A stretch of 64,000 bases of DNA from Pseudomonas psychrophila HA-4 (GCF_000282975.1 NZ_ALJC01000079.1:40429-104428), one strand, 5' to 3'; positions 18,961 through 30,468 are shown, counted from the stretch's first letter. Program-made: numbers and translations. Notes: generated from the sequence alone by a model not told the origin.

Positions 18961-19105
18961 GTAGCAGTTGACGAGCCTGCGAGGCTACGTCCGATTGCGC
19001 GGCGATCGTAAACGCCAAATGCAAGGTTTTACTGTCGCCCCGCAGTGTTAGATTTTACGACTGCTGCGTAGCCGGACGTAGCCTCGTAGGCTCGGCAACT
19101 GCTAC
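18961..19105. repeat. REPIN-like inverted repeat, GTAGCAGTTGCCGA family
   Basis: The left arm GTAGCAGTTGACGAGCCTGC begins at 18961. The right arm, its inverse, ends in GCAACTGCTAC at 19105 after CGGACGTAGCCTCGTAGGCT. A second arm pair (GATCGTAAA / TTTTACGAC) lies inside. A close relative is at 39903-40040. It fills the gap between the convergent folK and cca genes. Confidence 0.85.
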
Positions 19106-19131
19106 GAAATCGGCTTGTATAGATCCTCAAG

Positions 19132-20361
19132 TCAGCGCCTGGCCGCGTCTTTGTAGGCTTGCAGTGCCTTGAGCCGTTCGCGCTTAAGGGCTTCGCCTAG
19201 CTCCGGGCCTTTGAAGCCTTGCGCAAGCAGTGGTTGAACCGCCACCGCTTGCGCTGCCAATGCTGCGCCTCGCAAGTAGTCGGCCTGTGGATAGGGCCGA
19301 TTTTCCAGCCCCAAGCGTCCTTTGGCGTCCATCTCGCACGCGGCTACAAATTCTTCAAAACGCTGCGGTCGACGGTACACGTCAAAACGTTGCAGCAGCT
19401 CCAGTAATGTCGACGCCTTGAGTTCCAGGGCGCGATGACCGTGGGTGTGATACTCGCCCACCAGCAGCGCCAGCTCTTGGCAGTCTCTCGGTACCTTGTA
19501 ACGCTCATTGACCGCTTTGATCAGGCGTAGCCCTTTGTGTTCGTGGGCAATGTGCCTTGGCCACTCGCTCTCGGGTGTCAGCCCTTTGCCCAGATCGTGT
19601 AGCAGGCAGGCCCAGCGCACGGTCAGGGGTTGGCCATGCAAAGCCGCTTGCTCAAGCACACTCAGTGTATGCAGGCCGCTGTCGATTTCAGGGTGGTGAG
19701 CGGGAGGCTGAGGCACGCCAAACAGTGCGTTCACTTCGGGCATCAGCACTTCGAGTGCATCACAACTGCGCAGCACTTCAATGAAGACCTGTGGGTTGTC
19801 TTCCATCAGTGCGCGGGAGATTTCTTTCCAGCAGCGCTCCGGGGTCAGAGCCTGCAACTCGCCAGAGGTGGACAGTTGGCGCATGAGTTCCAGGGTCTCA
19901 GGTGCGATGCTGAAACTCAGCCCGGCATAGCGTGCAGCGAATCGGGCAACACGCAGAACGCGTAAAGGATCTTCGGCGAATGCGGGCGAAACGTGGCGCA
20001 AAATGCGTGCGTCAAGGTCTTGTTTCCCGTGGTACGGGTCGGTCAAGTTACCTGAGTCGTCTTCGGCCATTGCATTGATGGTCAGGTCGCGACGAATCAG
20101 GTCTTCTTCAAGGGTGACGTCGGGGCTTGCATGGAAGATGAAGCCGCCGTATCCGTGGCCACTTTTTCGCTCGGTGCGGGCGAGTGCATATTCTTCACCC
20201 GTTTTTGGGTGAAGAAAAACCGGGAAATCCGAACCCACCGGGCGATACCCCAGGGCGAGCATCTGCTCGGCGGTAGCGCCCACCACGACCCGGTCGATGT
20301 CGGTGACGGGTATGCCCAGCAAGCGGTCGCGTACTGCGCCGCCTACTTGATAGATCTTCAT
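19132..20361 (-). CDS. cca: Cca, CCA-adding enzyme / multifunctional tRNA nucleotidyltransferase
   Basis: 409 residues. The class II nucleotidyltransferase motif is [17 protein letters not shown], with the two catalytic Asp in DID, followed by [10 protein letters not shown]. An HD domain is present in the C-terminal half (CLLHDLGKG), as in the E. coli enzyme that also has phosphatase and phosphodiesterase activities. It adds or repairs CCA on tRNA 3' ends. AACGGAGG precedes the ATG. Convergent with folK across a REPIN. Confidence 0.96.
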   Translation of the reverse strand: MKIYQVGGAVRDRLLGIPVTDIDRVVVGATAEQMLALGYRPVGSDFPVFLHPKTGEEYALARTERKSGHGYGGFIFHASPDVTLEEDLIRRDLTINAMAEDDSGNLTDPYHGKQDLDARILRHVSPAFAEDPLRVLRVARFAARYAGLSFSIAPETLELMRQLSTSGELQALTPERCWKEISRALMEDNPQVFIEVLRSCDALEVLMPEVNALFGVPQPPAHHPEIDSGLHTLSVLEQAALHGQPLTVRWACLLHDLGKGLTPESEWPRHIAHEHKGLRLIKAVNERYKVPRDCQELALLVGEYHTHGHRALELKASTLLELLQRFDVYRRPQRFEEFVAACEMDAKGRLGLENRPYPQADYLRGAALAAQAVAVQPLLAQGFKGPELGEALKRERLKALQAYKDAARR

Positions 20362-20423
20362 AAAAAAGCCTCCGTTAGCGCGACAGAATAACCTGTGTGC
20401 CGCGCCAACGCAGGCGGGTGTTG

Positions 20424-21986
20424 TTACAGATGGACAACAGACAGGTCCAGGCGTCCGTAATCGTTGTCGCTATGTTCGCCTTTGGGGGGCACGTGGTGGA
20501 CTTTCATCACCTGGTCGCCTTGCAGGGTTTCGAGATGAATATCAAAGCCCCAGAGCCGATGCAGGTGTTTGAGCACTTCGTCTGTCGATTCGCCCAGCGG
20601 TTTGCGGTCATGTTGTTGATGGCGCAAGGTCAGTGAGCGGTCGCCGCGTCGATCAATGCTCCAGATCTGAACGTTAGGCTCACGATTGCCTAGGTTGTAT
20701 TGCGCTGCCAGTGTTTCGCGAATGGTTTGGTAGCCGTTTTCGTCATGAATGGCCGGCACCAGCAAATCATCCTTTTGATCGTCATCCATGATGCTGAACA
20801 GTTTCAGGTCGCGGATCACCTTGGGTGACAGGTATTGCAGGATAAAACTCTCATCCTTGAAGCTGCTCATGGCAAATTTGATACTGGACAACCAGTCGGT
20901 GCCCGCCAGATCCGGGAACCAGTGACGGTCTTCTTCGGTAGGGCTTTCACAGATGCGCCGGATGTCGCGGTACATCGCAAAACCCAGTGCGTAAGGGTTG
21001 ATCCCGCTGTAATACGGGCTGTCAAAGCCCGGCTGGAAGACCACGCTGGTGTGCGAGGTCAGGAACTCCATCATGAAGCCTTCGGTCACTAGGCCTTCGT
21101 CGTACAGATCGTTCATCAGGGTGTAGTGCCAGAACGTGGCCCAGCCCTCGTTCATGACCTGTGTTTGGCGCTGTGGGTAAAAATATTGGGCGATCTTGCG
21201 CACAATTCGCACCACTTCGCGCTGCCACGGCTCCAGTAATGGCGCGTGTTTTTCGATGAAGTACAGGATGTTTTCCTGCGGTTCTTCAGGAAAGCGGGCG
21301 TTGTCTTTTTCGCTGTATTTGTCAGCCCCTTTGGGGATGGTGCGCCAGAGGTCGTTGATCTGTTTTTGCAGATGCTCTTCGCGGTCTTTCTGGCGCCGCC
21401 GTTCTTCTTCGGCGGAGATCGGATAAGGCCGTTTATAGCGGTCTACGCCGTAGTTCATCAGGGCATGGCAGGAGTCGAGTAGGTCTTCCACGGCGTCGAT
21501 GCCGTGGCGTTCCTCGCACTGCATGATGTACTGCTTGGCGAACACTAAGTAGTCGATGATCGAGCTGGCATCGGTCCAGGTGCGAAACAGGTAGTTGCCC
21601 TTGAAGAAGCTGTTATGCCCATAGCACGCGTGTGCCACCACCAGCGCCTGCATGCAGATGGTGTTTTCTTCCATCAGATAGGCGATGCACGGGTCTGAGT
21701 TGATGACGATTTCGTAGGCCAAGCCCATCTGCCCGCGGCTGTACGATTTTTCGGTACTCAAGAAGTGTTTGCCGTAGGACCAATGGTGATAGCCCAATGG
21801 CATGCCAACGGAGGCGTAGGCGTCCATCATTTGCTCGGCGGTGATGACCTCAATCTGGTTCGGGTAGGTATCCAGCGCATAGCGTTCTGCTAGGCGACCG
21901 ATTTCTCGGTCGTAGGCCTGGATCAGCTCAAAGGTCCATTCTGAGCCGGTGGAGATAGGTTGGCGTTTATGCTCTTTGGCGGTCAT
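20424..21986 (-). CDS. SpoVR family protein
   Basis: 520 residues with the SpoVR/YcgB signature ([52 protein letters not shown]). The biochemical role is not established; in Bacillus SpoVR affects the spore cortex, and in non-spore-formers it is part of a starvation and stationary-phase trio. Its start overlaps the end of the preceding gene by 4 nt (ATGA), so the trio spoVR/yeaH/prkA is probably one operon. Confidence 0.92.
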   Translation of the reverse strand: MTAKEHKRQPISTGSEWTFELIQAYDREIGRLAERYALDTYPNQIEVITAEQMMDAYASVGMPLGYHHWSYGKHFLSTEKSYSRGQMGLAYEIVINSDPCIAYLMEENTICMQALVVAHACYGHNSFFKGNYLFRTWTDASSIIDYLVFAKQYIMQCEERHGIDAVEDLLDSCHALMNYGVDRYKRPYPISAEEERRRQKDREEHLQKQINDLWRTIPKGADKYSEKDNARFPEEPQENILYFIEKHAPLLEPWQREVVRIVRKIAQYFYPQRQTQVMNEGWATFWHYTLMNDLYDEGLVTEGFMMEFLTSHTSVVFQPGFDSPYYSGINPYALGFAMYRDIRRICESPTEEDRHWFPDLAGTDWLSSIKFAMSSFKDESFILQYLSPKVIRDLKLFSIMDDDQKDDLLVPAIHDENGYQTIRETLAAQYNLGNREPNVQIWSIDRRGDRSLTLRHQQHDRKPLGESTDEVLKHLHRLWGFDIHLETLQGDQVMKVHHVPPKGEHSDNDYGRLDLSVVHL

Positions 21987-23257
21987 GTGGCTAACCTGCG
22001 CTGGAAGAGTTCACGGAAGACCGGGTAAATATCACCGGCCGAGACCAGTTGCTGTTGCGCGAAGGTGTCGGAAAAAGCCTCTCTGATCCGCTCATATTCG
22101 AACCAGAGCGCCTGATGTTCGCGTGGTGTGATCTCCACGTACGTGTAGTACTGCACAAACGGCATGATCTGGTTGATCAGAATGTCGCGGCAAATGGGAG
22201 AGTCGTCGTTCCAGTTGTCACCGTCCGAGGCCTGGGCCGCGTAGATGTTCCATTCATTGGTCGGATAACGCTCGGCCATGATTTCCTGCATCAATTTGAG
22301 CGCGCTGGAGACGATGGTGCCGCCTGTTTCCCGGGAATAGAAAAATTCCTCCTCATCCACTTCGCGAGCGCTGGTGTGATGGCGAATAAATACGACGTCA
22401 ATCTTGTCGTAGTTTCGCTTGAGGAACAGGTACAGCAGGATGAAGAAGCGTTTGGCGATGTCTTTGGTGGCCTGGGTCATTGAGCCGGAAACGTCCATGA
22501 GGCAGAACATGACGGCTTTCGAGCTGGGGTTGGGCTGCTTGACCAGCAGGTTGTACTTGAGGTCGAAGGTGTCGAGAAACGGAACGCGGTGAATCCGTGC
22601 GCTGAGTTTCTCTATTTCAGCTTCGATTTCTTTGATATCGCCGAAGTTGTCGGGTTCTTCACGTTTTAGCCGTTCCAGTTCGGCTTTGGCTTCTTTGAGT
22701 TTTGCCCGGCTGCTGCCAGAGAGCGCGATACGCCGCGCATGCGCTGAACGCAGGGTGCGGATGATGTTGATGCGCGACGGGTTGCCCTCGCTGCTGATGC
22801 CAGCGCGTACGGATTTATAGGTGTCGGTGCCGGTTAGGTTGCGTTTGACCAGATTCGGCAGTTCGAGGTCTTCGAACATGAATTCGAGAAACTCTTCCTG
22901 GGTAATCTGAAACACGAACTCGTCCATGCCTTCGCCGGAGTTGCCTGCTTTGCCGGGGCCGCCACCGCCACCCGCGCCGCCTTGCGGGCGCTGGATATGT
23001 TCGCCCGTGGTGAATTCCTTGTTGCCAGGGTGAACCACGGTTTGCTTACCGCCACGGCCGTGGTGAAGCACGGGCTCGTCGATATCTCGGCCCGGAATGC
23101 TGATTTGCTCGCCATGTTCCATATCGGTAATGGAACGGTGGCCTACGGCCTCTTCGACCGCCTTTTTAATGTGGTCACGATAGCGCCGTAGGAAACGTTG
23201 GCGGTTTACCGTGCTCTTGTTCTTGCCATTGAGGCGTCGGTCGATCACATAGCTCAT
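21983..23257 (-). CDS. yeaH: YeaH/YhbH family protein (DUF444)
   Basis: 424 residues. DUF444 signatures include [21 protein letters not shown], a Gly-rich stretch ([13 protein letters not shown]) and a von Willebrand A-like MIDAS segment ([15 protein letters not shown]). It is nearly always encoded between PrkA and SpoVR and is taken to work with the PrkA kinase in stress and nitrogen-starvation responses. It overlaps spoVR by 4 nt. A repeat of the AGCTTCAAG type lies between it and prkA. Confidence 0.92.
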   Translation of the reverse strand: MSYVIDRRLNGKNKSTVNRQRFLRRYRDHIKKAVEEAVGHRSITDMEHGEQISIPGRDIDEPVLHHGRGGKQTVVHPGNKEFTTGEHIQRPQGGAGGGGGPGKAGNSGEGMDEFVFQITQEEFLEFMFEDLELPNLVKRNLTGTDTYKSVRAGISSEGNPSRINIIRTLRSAHARRIALSGSSRAKLKEAKAELERLKREEPDNFGDIKEIEAEIEKLSARIHRVPFLDTFDLKYNLLVKQPNPSSKAVMFCLMDVSGSMTQATKDIAKRFFILLYLFLKRNYDKIDVVFIRHHTSAREVDEEEFFYSRETGGTIVSSALKLMQEIMAERYPTNEWNIYAAQASDGDNWNDDSPICRDILINQIMPFVQYYTYVEITPREHQALWFEYERIREAFSDTFAQQQLVSAGDIYPVFRELFQRRLAT

Positions 23258-23271
23258 AAGGCCCTCCGGGC

Positions 23272-23357
23272 AGCTTCAAGTTGTCAGCTGCAAGCTGCAA
23301 GTCGAAGCACAGCGCGTGTGTTTTCTTCTTGCAGCTTGAGGCTTGAGGCTTACAACT
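23272..23357. repeat. Inverted repeat of AGCTTCAAG/AGCTGCAAG units
   Basis: The left arm has AGCTTCAAGTTGTCAGCTGC and then AAGCTGCAAG. The right arm is CTTGCAGCTTGAGGCTTGAG followed by GCTTACAACT. Internal units repeat every 7-10 nt, so the arms can pair in several registers. It occupies most of the prkA-yeaH gap and could form a stem in the mRNA, separating expression of prkA from yeaH-spoVR. Confidence 0.7.
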
Positions 23358-23360
23358 GCC

Positions 23361-25283
23361 TCACTGCGATTTTCTGACCCGCAGATACCACTCGGAGAGC
23401 AGCCGTACTTGTTTGTCGGTGTAGCCGCGTTCGACCATGCGTGTGACGAAGTCGTTGTGCTTCTGTTGGTCCTCTTTGCTCGCTTTGGCGTTGAAGCTGA
23501 TAACTGGCAGTAGGTCTTCGGTATTCGAGAACATTTTTTTCTCGATGACCACGCGCAGCTTCTCGTAGCTGAGCCAGGTCGGATTTTTACCGTTGTTGTT
23601 GGCGCGGGCGCGCAGCACAAAATTGACGATTTCGTTGCGGAAATCTTTCGGGTTGCTGATGCCAGCCGGTTTCTCGATTTTCTCCAGTTCTTCGTTGAGC
23701 GCTACGCGGTTAAGGATTTCGCCGGTTTCCGGGTCGCGGTATTCCTGATCCTGAATCCAGAAGTCTGCGTAGAGCACGTAACGGTCGAAGATGTTTTGTC
23801 CGTACTCGCTGTAAGACTCGAGGTAAGCGGTCTGGATTTCCTTGCCGATGAATTCGATGTAGCGCGGCGCCAGGTACTCCTTGAGAAAACGCAGGTAGCG
23901 TTCGCGGGTTTCGGCCTGGAACTGTTCTTGCTCGATTTGCTGCTCCAGCACGTACAGCAGGTGCACTGGGTTGGCGGCGATTTCGTGCGGGTCGAAGTTG
24001 AAGACCTTGGACAAGATTTTGAACGCGAAGCGGGTCGATAGACCGTTCATGCCTTCGTCCACGCCCGCGCTGTCGCGGTATTCCTGAATCGACTTGGCTT
24101 TAGGGTCAGTGTCTTTGAGGTTTTCGCCGTCATAGACCCGCATCTTGGAGTAGATGTTCGAGTTTTCCGGCTCTTTAAGGCGCGACAGTACAGTGAACTG
24201 AGCGAGCATTTTAAGGGTGTCTGGCGCGCAGTGCGCTTTGGCCAGAGAACTGTTGAACAACAGCTTGTCGTAGATTTTTACTTCGTCGCTGACGCGCAGG
24301 CAGTACGGGACTTTGACGATGTAGATCCGGTCGATAAACGCTTCGTTGTTCTTGTTGTTGCGGAAGGTGTGCCACTCCGATTCGTTGGAGTGCGCCAGCA
24401 GGATGCCAGTAAACGGAATGGCGCCGAGGCCTTCGGTACTGTTGTAGTTGCCCTCTTGGGTGGCAGTCAGCAGTGGATGCAGCACCTTGATCGGTGCCTT
24501 GAACATTTCGACGAATTCCATCAGGCCTTGGTTGGCCCGGCACAGTGCGCCTGAGTAGCTGTAGGCATCGGCGTCGTTCTGCGGGAATTCTTCAAGTTTT
24601 CGAATATCGACCTTGCCGACGAGGGCCGAAATGTCTTGGTTGTTTTCGTCACCGGGCTCGGTCTTGGCTACACCGATCTGATTGAGAATCGAAGGGTAGA
24701 GCTTGACCACGCGGAACTGGCTGATATCGCCACCAAATTCGGCCAGGCGCTTGGTGGCCCAAGGCGACATGATGGTGCTCAGGTAGCGTTTTGGAATACC
24801 GAAGTCTTCTTCGAGAATCGCGCCGTCTTCGGTCGCGTTAAACAGCCCCAGCGGTGATTCAAAGACCGGTGAGCCTTTGATCGCATAGAACGGCACTTTC
24901 TCGATCAACTGTTTCAGCTTTTCAGCCAGCGATGATTTACCACCCCCCACTGGGCCGAGGAGGTACAGGATTTGTTTCTTCTCTTCCAAGCCTTGGGCCG
25001 CATGACGGAAGTACGACACGATCTGGTCGATGCATTCTTCCATTCCATGGAAGTCTTCAAAGGCCGGATAGCGGCGAATCACTTTGTTGGAAAATATTCG
25101 CGACAGGCGAGAGTTGGTCGAGGTGTCCAGTAGTTCTGGTTCACCAATGGCCAACAGCAGGCGCTCTGCCGCTGAGGCATAGGCGCTTTTGTCTTGTTTG
25201 CACAGCTCAAGGTATTCCTGGAGCGTGAGTTCTTCTTGGCGTGTGGATTCAAAGCGTTGTTGGAAGTGGCTAAAAATACTCAT
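23361..25283 (-). CDS. prkA: PrkA family serine protein kinase
   Basis: 640 residues from the ATG at 25281-25283 (MSIFSHFQQRFESTRQEELT), with GAGGTGA upstream; an in-frame extension of 20 codons lacks family similarity. The AAA-type Walker A GPVGGGKS is at about 110-117, and the C-terminal half is the PrkA kinase domain. It is a cytosolic kinase/ATPase whose E. coli homologue YeaG acts in nitrogen starvation and stationary phase. First gene of the prkA-yeaH-spoVR set. Confidence 0.95.
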   Translation of the reverse strand: MSIFSHFQQRFESTRQEELTLQEYLELCKQDKSAYASAAERLLLAIGEPELLDTSTNSRLSRIFSNKVIRRYPAFEDFHGMEECIDQIVSYFRHAAQGLEEKKQILYLLGPVGGGKSSLAEKLKQLIEKVPFYAIKGSPVFESPLGLFNATEDGAILEEDFGIPKRYLSTIMSPWATKRLAEFGGDISQFRVVKLYPSILNQIGVAKTEPGDENNQDISALVGKVDIRKLEEFPQNDADAYSYSGALCRANQGLMEFVEMFKAPIKVLHPLLTATQEGNYNSTEGLGAIPFTGILLAHSNESEWHTFRNNKNNEAFIDRIYIVKVPYCLRVSDEVKIYDKLLFNSSLAKAHCAPDTLKMLAQFTVLSRLKEPENSNIYSKMRVYDGENLKDTDPKAKSIQEYRDSAGVDEGMNGLSTRFAFKILSKVFNFDPHEIAANPVHLLYVLEQQIEQEQFQAETRERYLRFLKEYLAPRYIEFIGKEIQTAYLESYSEYGQNIFDRYVLYADFWIQDQEYRDPETGEILNRVALNEELEKIEKPAGISNPKDFRNEIVNFVLRARANNNGKNPTWLSYEKLRVVIEKKMFSNTEDLLPVISFNAKASKEDQQKHNDFVTRMVERGYTDKQVRLLSEWYLRVRKSQ

Positions 25284-25582
25284 GACGTCACCTCGCTCGA
25301 TACGTGGAGCCGGCGATAGAGTGGTCAGTTCGAGTGCTGGCATGCAGCAACATTGCAGTTGCCGTGTACCCCCCAGGACACCATCAAGGTGGCTAACCCC
25401 TTGAAGTTACTACTGATGATCCATACACCGGTGTACCGGCTCTCCCCAGATTCGGATGGCCTGCGCTTAAGGATAGTTGGTAATCGGGGAGGTCAAGGCG
25501 AGATGCGTGAATTGTTATGTTTGACCGTTGGTCAGGAGGGGCGCCAGCCCAATGTTCACGCGGGCTGGCGTTGATAAAAAAA
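25284..25582. other. Gap upstream of prkA and downstream of glpE (299 nt)
   Basis: No reading frame I would defend. It should hold the prkA promoter on the minus strand. A perfect 9-bp hairpin CGCCAGCCC/GGGCTGGCG (25542-25570, 11-nt loop) lies 12 nt past the glpE stop. In the glpE direction it has no T tract after it, though a T run lies just before it. It may still end glpE transcripts or protect their 3' ends. Confidence 0.6.
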
Positions 25583-25912
25583 TTATTCGGCGGCGTTTTT
25601 GGAGGTTTCCTGTGGGTACGTTGCACGCCACAGTTCGAAACCGCCATCGAGGCTGTAGACGTCAGAAAAACCTTGGCTCACGAGGTAGGCCGCTGCGCTT
25701 TGGCTGGAGTTGCCGTGGTAGCAAGCGACGATCAAGGGTGCGTCGAGGTCTGCGGCCCTGATGAAGTCGGAGATGGAGTGGTTGTCTAGGTGCTTTGCAC
25801 CACTGATGTGCAGTTCTGCGTAGACCTGTGGGTCGCGAATGTCGACGACCACGGCACCTTTTTCGCGCAGGGCTTGGGCGTCTTGTGGGGAGATGCGTTT
25901 GAATTCGGTCAT
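25583..25912 (-). CDS. glpE: GlpE, thiosulfate sulfurtransferase (single-domain rhodanese)
   Basis: 109 residues forming one rhodanese domain. The active-site loop is ACYHGNSSQ with catalytic Cys64. It transfers sulfur from thiosulfate to cyanide or thioredoxin in the cytosol. It lies 32 nt after apaH on the same strand and is probably the last gene of the lptD-to-glpE run. Confidence 0.93.
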   Translation of the reverse strand: MTEFKRISPQDAQALREKGAVVVDIRDPQVYAELHISGAKHLDNHSISDFIRAADLDAPLIVACYHGNSSQSAAAYLVSQGFSDVYSLDGGFELWRATYPQETSKNAAE

Positions 25913-25944
25913 GGGTTTTCCTTTGGCCTGACAGCGGGTGCGTA

Positions 25945-26817
25945 TTACGGCGCGCCCAAAGGCTGAGAAGAATGGGGTTGAGGGGTGAGGGCTGTGTGGC
26001 CCGAATCATCACAATCGCAGTTCAGGCGCTGGCCGGTGTCGACATTGAGCAAGGTCATGGACCCGCCCCAGACACAACCAGTGTCGAGTGCGAATACGCC
26101 AGGCTCTTGGCAGTTGCCTTCCAGTGCGGCCCAGTGTCCAAAGATGATCTTTATATCCTGGGTTTTTCGTTCTTTATAAGTGAACCACGGGGCGTAGCCG
26201 GCTGGGGCGCTGTCTACGCCCTCTTTGCTCTTGAGGTCGAGCTTGCCGTCGCGGTTGCAAAAACGCATGCGGGTGAAGTAGTTGGTGATGACCCGTAGGC
26301 GCGTGATGCCTGTGAGGTCGTTGTCCCACTTGGCAGGTTCGTTTCCGTACATGCCGTCAAGGAAGGGTTTGATCAGGTTGTCATCACGCAAGGCCTGCTC
26401 GACTTCGCTGGCGCACTTGAGTGCTTTTTTCAGTGACCATTGTGGCGGTATTCCAGCATGCACCAGTGCTGTGTTGCGTTCTATGTCGTAGTGCAGCAAC
26501 GGCAGTTGGCGCAGCCAGGTGAGTAAGTCATCGCAATCGGGTGCCTGCAGAATCTCGCGCAACGTATCGCCTTTTTTCAGGCGTTCGATGTTGTAGGCGA
26601 CGGCCAGCAGGTGCAGATCATGGTTGCCCAGCACGCAAATTATGGATTCGCGCATGCGGTACAGAAAACGCAGAGTTTCCAGTGATTCCGGCCCGCGATT
26701 GACCAGATCCCCCACCAACCACAGTTTGTCTTTGGCAGGGTCGAAGGCGACGCGTTCCAACAGACACTTAAGTGGCTGCAAGCAACCTTGCAGGTCGCCG
26801 ACGGCATACACCGCCAT
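25945..26817 (-). CDS. apaH: ApaH, symmetrical bis(5'-nucleosyl)-tetraphosphatase
   Basis: 290 residues. Calcineurin-type metallophosphatase motifs appear in order: [31 protein letters not shown]. It splits Ap4A into two ADP and also acts in removal of Np4 RNA caps. Its ATG shares one base with the apaG stop (TGATG), so the two are translationally coupled, as in E. coli. Confidence 0.96.
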   Translation of the reverse strand: MAVYAVGDLQGCLQPLKCLLERVAFDPAKDKLWLVGDLVNRGPESLETLRFLYRMRESIICVLGNHDLHLLAVAYNIERLKKGDTLREILQAPDCDDLLTWLRQLPLLHYDIERNTALVHAGIPPQWSLKKALKCASEVEQALRDDNLIKPFLDGMYGNEPAKWDNDLTGITRLRVITNYFTRMRFCNRDGKLDLKSKEGVDSAPAGYAPWFTYKERKTQDIKIIFGHWAALEGNCQEPGVFALDTGCVWGGSMTLLNVDTGQRLNCDCDDSGHTALTPQPHSSQPLGAP

Positions 26818-27197
26818 CAGTGCAGGGCTCCAGGAACGGCAAGGCGGAAGGGCGCAATGATGGCTTTAAATTGATGATCATCTTGCGCGTGCATCAGGTA
26901 GCTGCCCTGCATGGTGCCGACTTTGGTGGTGATGACTGAGCCACTGCTGTAGATGTGCTGTTCGCCGGGCTCAATCAACGGCTGCTGCCCGACCACGCCA
27001 GCGCCGCGGACTTCTTCTACATGACCGTCGCCATCGGTAATCACCCAATGCCGCGACAACAGTTTGGCCGCCAGCGACCCTTTGTTGTGCACCGTAATGG
27101 TGTACGCAAAGGCGAAGCGCTGTTGGTCGGGTTGTGATTGTTCTGGCAGGTAACGCGTGACGACGCTGACGTCGACCACATAGCGAGGATCTTGCAT
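26817..27197 (-). CDS. apaG: ApaG (Co2+/Mg2+ efflux-associated protein)
   Basis: 126 residues from ATG at 27195-27197 ([20 protein letters not shown]), the usual length; a 10-codon upstream extension is not needed. Single fibronectin-like ApaG domain ([29 protein letters not shown]). Biochemical role uncertain. Between rsmA and apaH as in E. coli. Confidence 0.94.
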   Translation of the reverse strand: MQDPRYVVDVSVVTRYLPEQSQPDQQRFAFAYTITVHNKGSLAAKLLSRHWVITDGDGHVEEVRGAGVVGQQPLIEPGEQHIYSSGSVITTKVGTMQGSYLMHAQDDHQFKAIIAPFRLAVPGALH

Positions 27198-27270
27198 GCG
27201 AGAGGCCTTACTTGAAAGCAGAGACACAGTTCCGGATAAAACTGATGCTTGAGTCTAGGCCAAGTAGCGG

Positions 27271-27313
27271 GTGACAGGCCAGACGTTGCGTCTGACCTGT
27301 CACCTGTTTTTTC
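27271..27313 (+). terminator. Plus-strand intrinsic terminator inside a minus-strand gene cluster
   Basis: GTGACAGGCCAGAC (27271-27284) pairs with GTCTGACCTGTCAC (27290-27303), with one mismatch and a 5-nt loop, followed on the plus strand by CTGTTTTTTC. No plus-strand gene ends here; the neighbours apaG and rsmA are both on the minus strand. On the minus strand the hairpin has no T tract after it. Confidence 0.65.
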
Positions 27314-27320
27314 TTGATGA

Positions 27321-28139
27321 TCAGTCGGCAGATGGCGTTACGGCCGGTTGCTCGCTGAGTTTGTCGGCCAAGCGCACGAAGGCGGCGAGGTCGAGTTGTT
27401 CTGGGCGCAAGCTGCCATCGACGCCTGCGGCTTCGATTTCGGCGTTGCTGAGCAAGGCTTTGAGGGTATTGCGCAGGGTTTTGCGGCGTTGGTTGAACGC
27501 TTCGCGAACCACGCGTTCTAGCAGGCGATGGTCTTTGGCCGGATGCGGCAGTACGTCGTGCGGCACCAGGCGGACAATCGCAGAATCAACTTTTGGCGGC
27601 GGGTTGAAGGCACCAGGACCCACGTTAAACAGGTGTTCGACGCGGCAGTGGTACTGAACCATGATCGATAGGCGGCCCCAGTCACCACCGCCTGGCCCTG
27701 CGGCCATGCGCTCAACCACTTCTTTTTGCAGCATGAAGTGCATGTCGCGGATCAGGTCGGCGTTTTTCAACAGGTGAAAAATCAGCGGCGTGGAGATGTT
27801 GTACGGCAGGTTGCCGACCACCCGTAGCGTGCGCGGTGCGGCGTTGAGGCTCTTGAAGTCGAACTTCAGTGCATCACCCTGGTGCAGGGAGAAGTTGCTC
27901 ATACCGGCGAACTGTTGATTCAGGATCGGGATCAGGTCTTTGTCGAGCTCCACGACATCCAGTTGGCCGCCGCTGCTCAGAATGCCTTGCGTCAGAGCGC
28001 CCTGGCCTGGGCCAATTTCCAGGAGGCGGTCGCTCGACTTGGCATTGATCGCACGCAGGATGCGGTCGATGACGCCTGCATCGTGCAGGAAGTTTTGGCC
28101 AAAACGCTTGCGCGCCTTGTGTTGGTATTGCTCGGTCAT
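27321..28139 (-). CDS. rsmA: RsmA (KsgA), 16S rRNA dimethyladenosine transferase
   Basis: 272 residues. The SAM-binding motif [12 protein letters not shown] and the catalytic NLPYNIS motif are both present. It dimethylates A1518 and A1519 in the 3' hairpin of 16S rRNA during 30S maturation. It starts [20 protein letters not shown], typical of the family. It overlaps pdxA by 4 nt. Confidence 0.97.
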   Translation of the reverse strand: MTEQYQHKARKRFGQNFLHDAGVIDRILRAINAKSSDRLLEIGPGQGALTQGILSSGGQLDVVELDKDLIPILNQQFAGMSNFSLHQGDALKFDFKSLNAAPRTLRVVGNLPYNISTPLIFHLLKNADLIRDMHFMLQKEVVERMAAGPGGGDWGRLSIMVQYHCRVEHLFNVGPGAFNPPPKVDSAIVRLVPHDVLPHPAKDHRLLERVVREAFNQRRKTLRNTLKALLSNAEIEAAGVDGSLRPEQLDLAAFVRLADKLSEQPAVTPSAD

Positions 28140-29125
28140 AGTCGGGTCTCGGCCATCTGATAGGCGGTTTCCAGGGCGACCTGCAGACTGCCGGTATCGA
28201 TCTTGCCGCTGCCTGCCAGATCCAGGGCGGTGCCATGGTCGACAGAGGTGCGGATAATCGGCAAGCCCAGGGTGATGTTGACTGCGGCACCAAACCCTTT
28301 GTATTTCAGTACGGGCAGGCCTTGGTCGTGGTACATCGCCAGCACTGCGTCGCAGTGCTCCAGATATTTGGGGGTAAACAGAGTGTCGGCAGGCAGTGGG
28401 CCACGCAGGTCCATGCCTTCGTTACGCAGACGCTCCAGGGTTGGTTCGATGATGTCTATTTCTTCATGGCCCAAATGCCCGCCTTCGCCAGCATGGGGGT
28501 TGAGCCCGCACACTAGGATACGCGGTTGGGCGATGCCGAATTTTTGTTGCAGGTCGGCGTGCAGAATGCGCGTCACCCTGATGAGACGCTCAGGGGTGAT
28601 TGCATCGGCTACCTGACGCAACGGCAAGTGCGTGGTGACCAGCGCCACGCGCAGTCCGCGGGTGGCCAGCATCATGACGACTTGTTCTGTGCGTGTCAGG
28701 TCGGCGAGAAATTCGGTATGGCCTGAAAACGGGATGCCCGCTTCGTTGATGACGCCTTTGTGCACAGGCGCGGTGATCATGCCCGCGAAGTCGCCTTCGA
28801 CACAGCCAAGGGCTGCGCGCGTTAAGGTTTGCAGCACGAATGCAGCGTTGGCCTTGTTTAGCGTGCCGGCGGTGACACTCGCGTTCAGCGGGGTGTCCCA
28901 CACATACAGGCTGCCTGCCGGTGCCGGTTGCTCGGGCCAGTTGCCCGGGCTCACCGATAGCAGGCTGACAGCCACGCCCAGTTGCGCGGCCCGCTCATTG
29001 AGCAGGTCGAGGCTGGTAATGGCAATCAGGGGATGTGGCTGGCGTTGCGAGGCGAGAAGCAGGCACAGGTCTGGACCTATGCCTGCCGGTTCGCCGGGTG
29101 TCAGTGCAAAACGCTGTGTTTTCAC
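28136..29125 (-). CDS. pdxA: PdxA, 4-hydroxythreonine-4-phosphate dehydrogenase
   Basis: 329 residues. Conserved segments include [34 protein letters not shown] and [14 protein letters not shown], with the metal-binding His residues. NAD-dependent step of pyridoxal-phosphate synthesis. ATGA overlaps with both surA and rsmA show tight coupling. Confidence 0.96.
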   Translation of the reverse strand: MKTQRFALTPGEPAGIGPDLCLLLASQRQPHPLIAITSLDLLNERAAQLGVAVSLLSVSPGNWPEQPAPAGSLYVWDTPLNASVTAGTLNKANAAFVLQTLTRAALGCVEGDFAGMITAPVHKGVINEAGIPFSGHTEFLADLTRTEQVVMMLATRGLRVALVTTHLPLRQVADAITPERLIRVTRILHADLQQKFGIAQPRILVCGLNPHAGEGGHLGHEEIDIIEPTLERLRNEGMDLRGPLPADTLFTPKYLEHCDAVLAMYHDQGLPVLKYKGFGAAVNITLGLPIIRTSVDHGTALDLAGSGKIDTGSLQVALETAYQMAETRL

Positions 29126-30468
29126 TGTGCTCCCTGATCTGCGCGCTCTGCCTGGTTGGTTGCACCAGGTAGTTTGATTTCTACATAGGCTTCATCACGG
29201 ATCTGCCGCAGCCAGCTTTGCAGCTCTTCGTCGTACTTGCGGTTACGCAAGGCGTTCATAGCCTGTTGCTCGCGAGCTTGAGTGGTGCTGTCAGTGGAAC
29301 GACGGCCCAGAACTTCCAGAACATGCCAGCCGTACTGAGTTTTGAACGGCTTGGACAGAACACCTTGCGCGGTATTCGCCATGGCTTCACGGAACTCAGG
29401 AACCAGCGAGTTCGGGTCAACCCAGTTCAGGTCGCCGCCGTTGAGGGCAGAGCCCGGATCTTCGGAGTAGGTTTTAGCCAGGGTGGCAAAGTCTTCGCCC
29501 GATTGGATGCGGTCGTAGATCTTGGCTGCCAGTTCCTTGGTTTGCGCCTCGGTACGGATTTCGCTTGGCTTGATCAGGATGTGACGAACATGAACTTCGT
29601 CGACCATAACCGTTTCGCCGCCGCGCTTGGCGTTCAGCTTGAGGATGATAAAGCCGCCCGGCGTGCGAACTGGAGGCGTAATGTCACCGACTGGCATTTC
29701 GCTCAGCATGCGATCGAACGGAGGAGGCAATTGAGCAGCTTTACGCCAGCCCATGTCGCCGCCCTCGAGCGCTGTGTCGCTGCCGGAACGAGCAATGGCC
29801 ATCTGGCCGAAGTCCGCCCCTTGCTTGAGTTGCTTGTAAACGTCGTCAGCCTGCTTGTATGCCGCCTGAATAGCGTCAGAGTTTGCGCTTTCAGGCGTCG
29901 GGATCAGGATGTTGGCCAGGTGATACTCTTCGGACAATTGAGCTTTGCCCAAGTCTGAGGCGAGGAAGTTTTTCACTTCCTGCTCGGTGACCTGAATTCG
30001 CTCGCCTACACGACGTTGGCGTACACGGCTGATGATCATCTCGCGGCGAACCTGCTCACGCGCGTCGTCATAGGACAGGCCATCATGGGCCAGCGCCTGA
30101 CGGAACTGATCAAGGGTCATGTTATTGCGCTGGGCAATAGTACCGATGGCCTGGTTCAGTTCTTCGTCAGTGATACGAATGCCCGAACGCTCGCCGATCT
30201 GCAATTGCAGGTTTTCGACGATCAAACGCTCAAGCACTTGCTGATCCAGGACGCTGGCAGGCGGAACGCCCTGACCACGCTTGGCAATGGTTTGCTGAAC
30301 TTCATGGACACGCTGGTCCAGTTGGCTCTGCATGATCACGTCGTTATCGACGATGGCCACAACCTTATCAAGGGGCTGTACTGCAGCGTGCGCCGCTGCA
30401 GTACCCAGGAACAATGCGCCCAATACTAGGGGGCGCAGACACTCAGAAAGCTTTATCTTCACGTTCAC
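29122..30468 (-). CDS. surA: SurA, periplasmic chaperone / peptidyl-prolyl isomerase
   Basis: 448 residues with a signal peptide ([15 protein letters not shown]), the SurA N-terminal chaperone region ([20 protein letters not shown]), and two parvulin domains around 190-290 and 300-400 ([23 protein letters not shown]). It escorts outer-membrane proteins, including LptD, through the periplasm. The gene overlaps the 3' end of lptD by 26 nt and pdxA by 4 nt. Confidence 0.96.
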   Translation of the reverse strand: MNVKIKLSECLRPLVLGALFLGTAAAHAAVQPLDKVVAIVDNDVIMQSQLDQRVHEVQQTIAKRGQGVPPASVLDQQVLERLIVENLQLQIGERSGIRITDEELNQAIGTIAQRNNMTLDQFRQALAHDGLSYDDAREQVRREMIISRVRQRRVGERIQVTEQEVKNFLASDLGKAQLSEEYHLANILIPTPESANSDAIQAAYKQADDVYKQLKQGADFGQMAIARSGSDTALEGGDMGWRKAAQLPPPFDRMLSEMPVGDITPPVRTPGGFIILKLNAKRGGETVMVDEVHVRHILIKPSEIRTEAQTKELAAKIYDRIQSGEDFATLAKTYSEDPGSALNGGDLNWVDPNSLVPEFREAMANTAQGVLSKPFKTQYGWHVLEVLGRRSTDSTTQAREQQAMNALRNRKYDEELQSWLRQIRDEAYVEIKLPGATNQAERADQGAQ

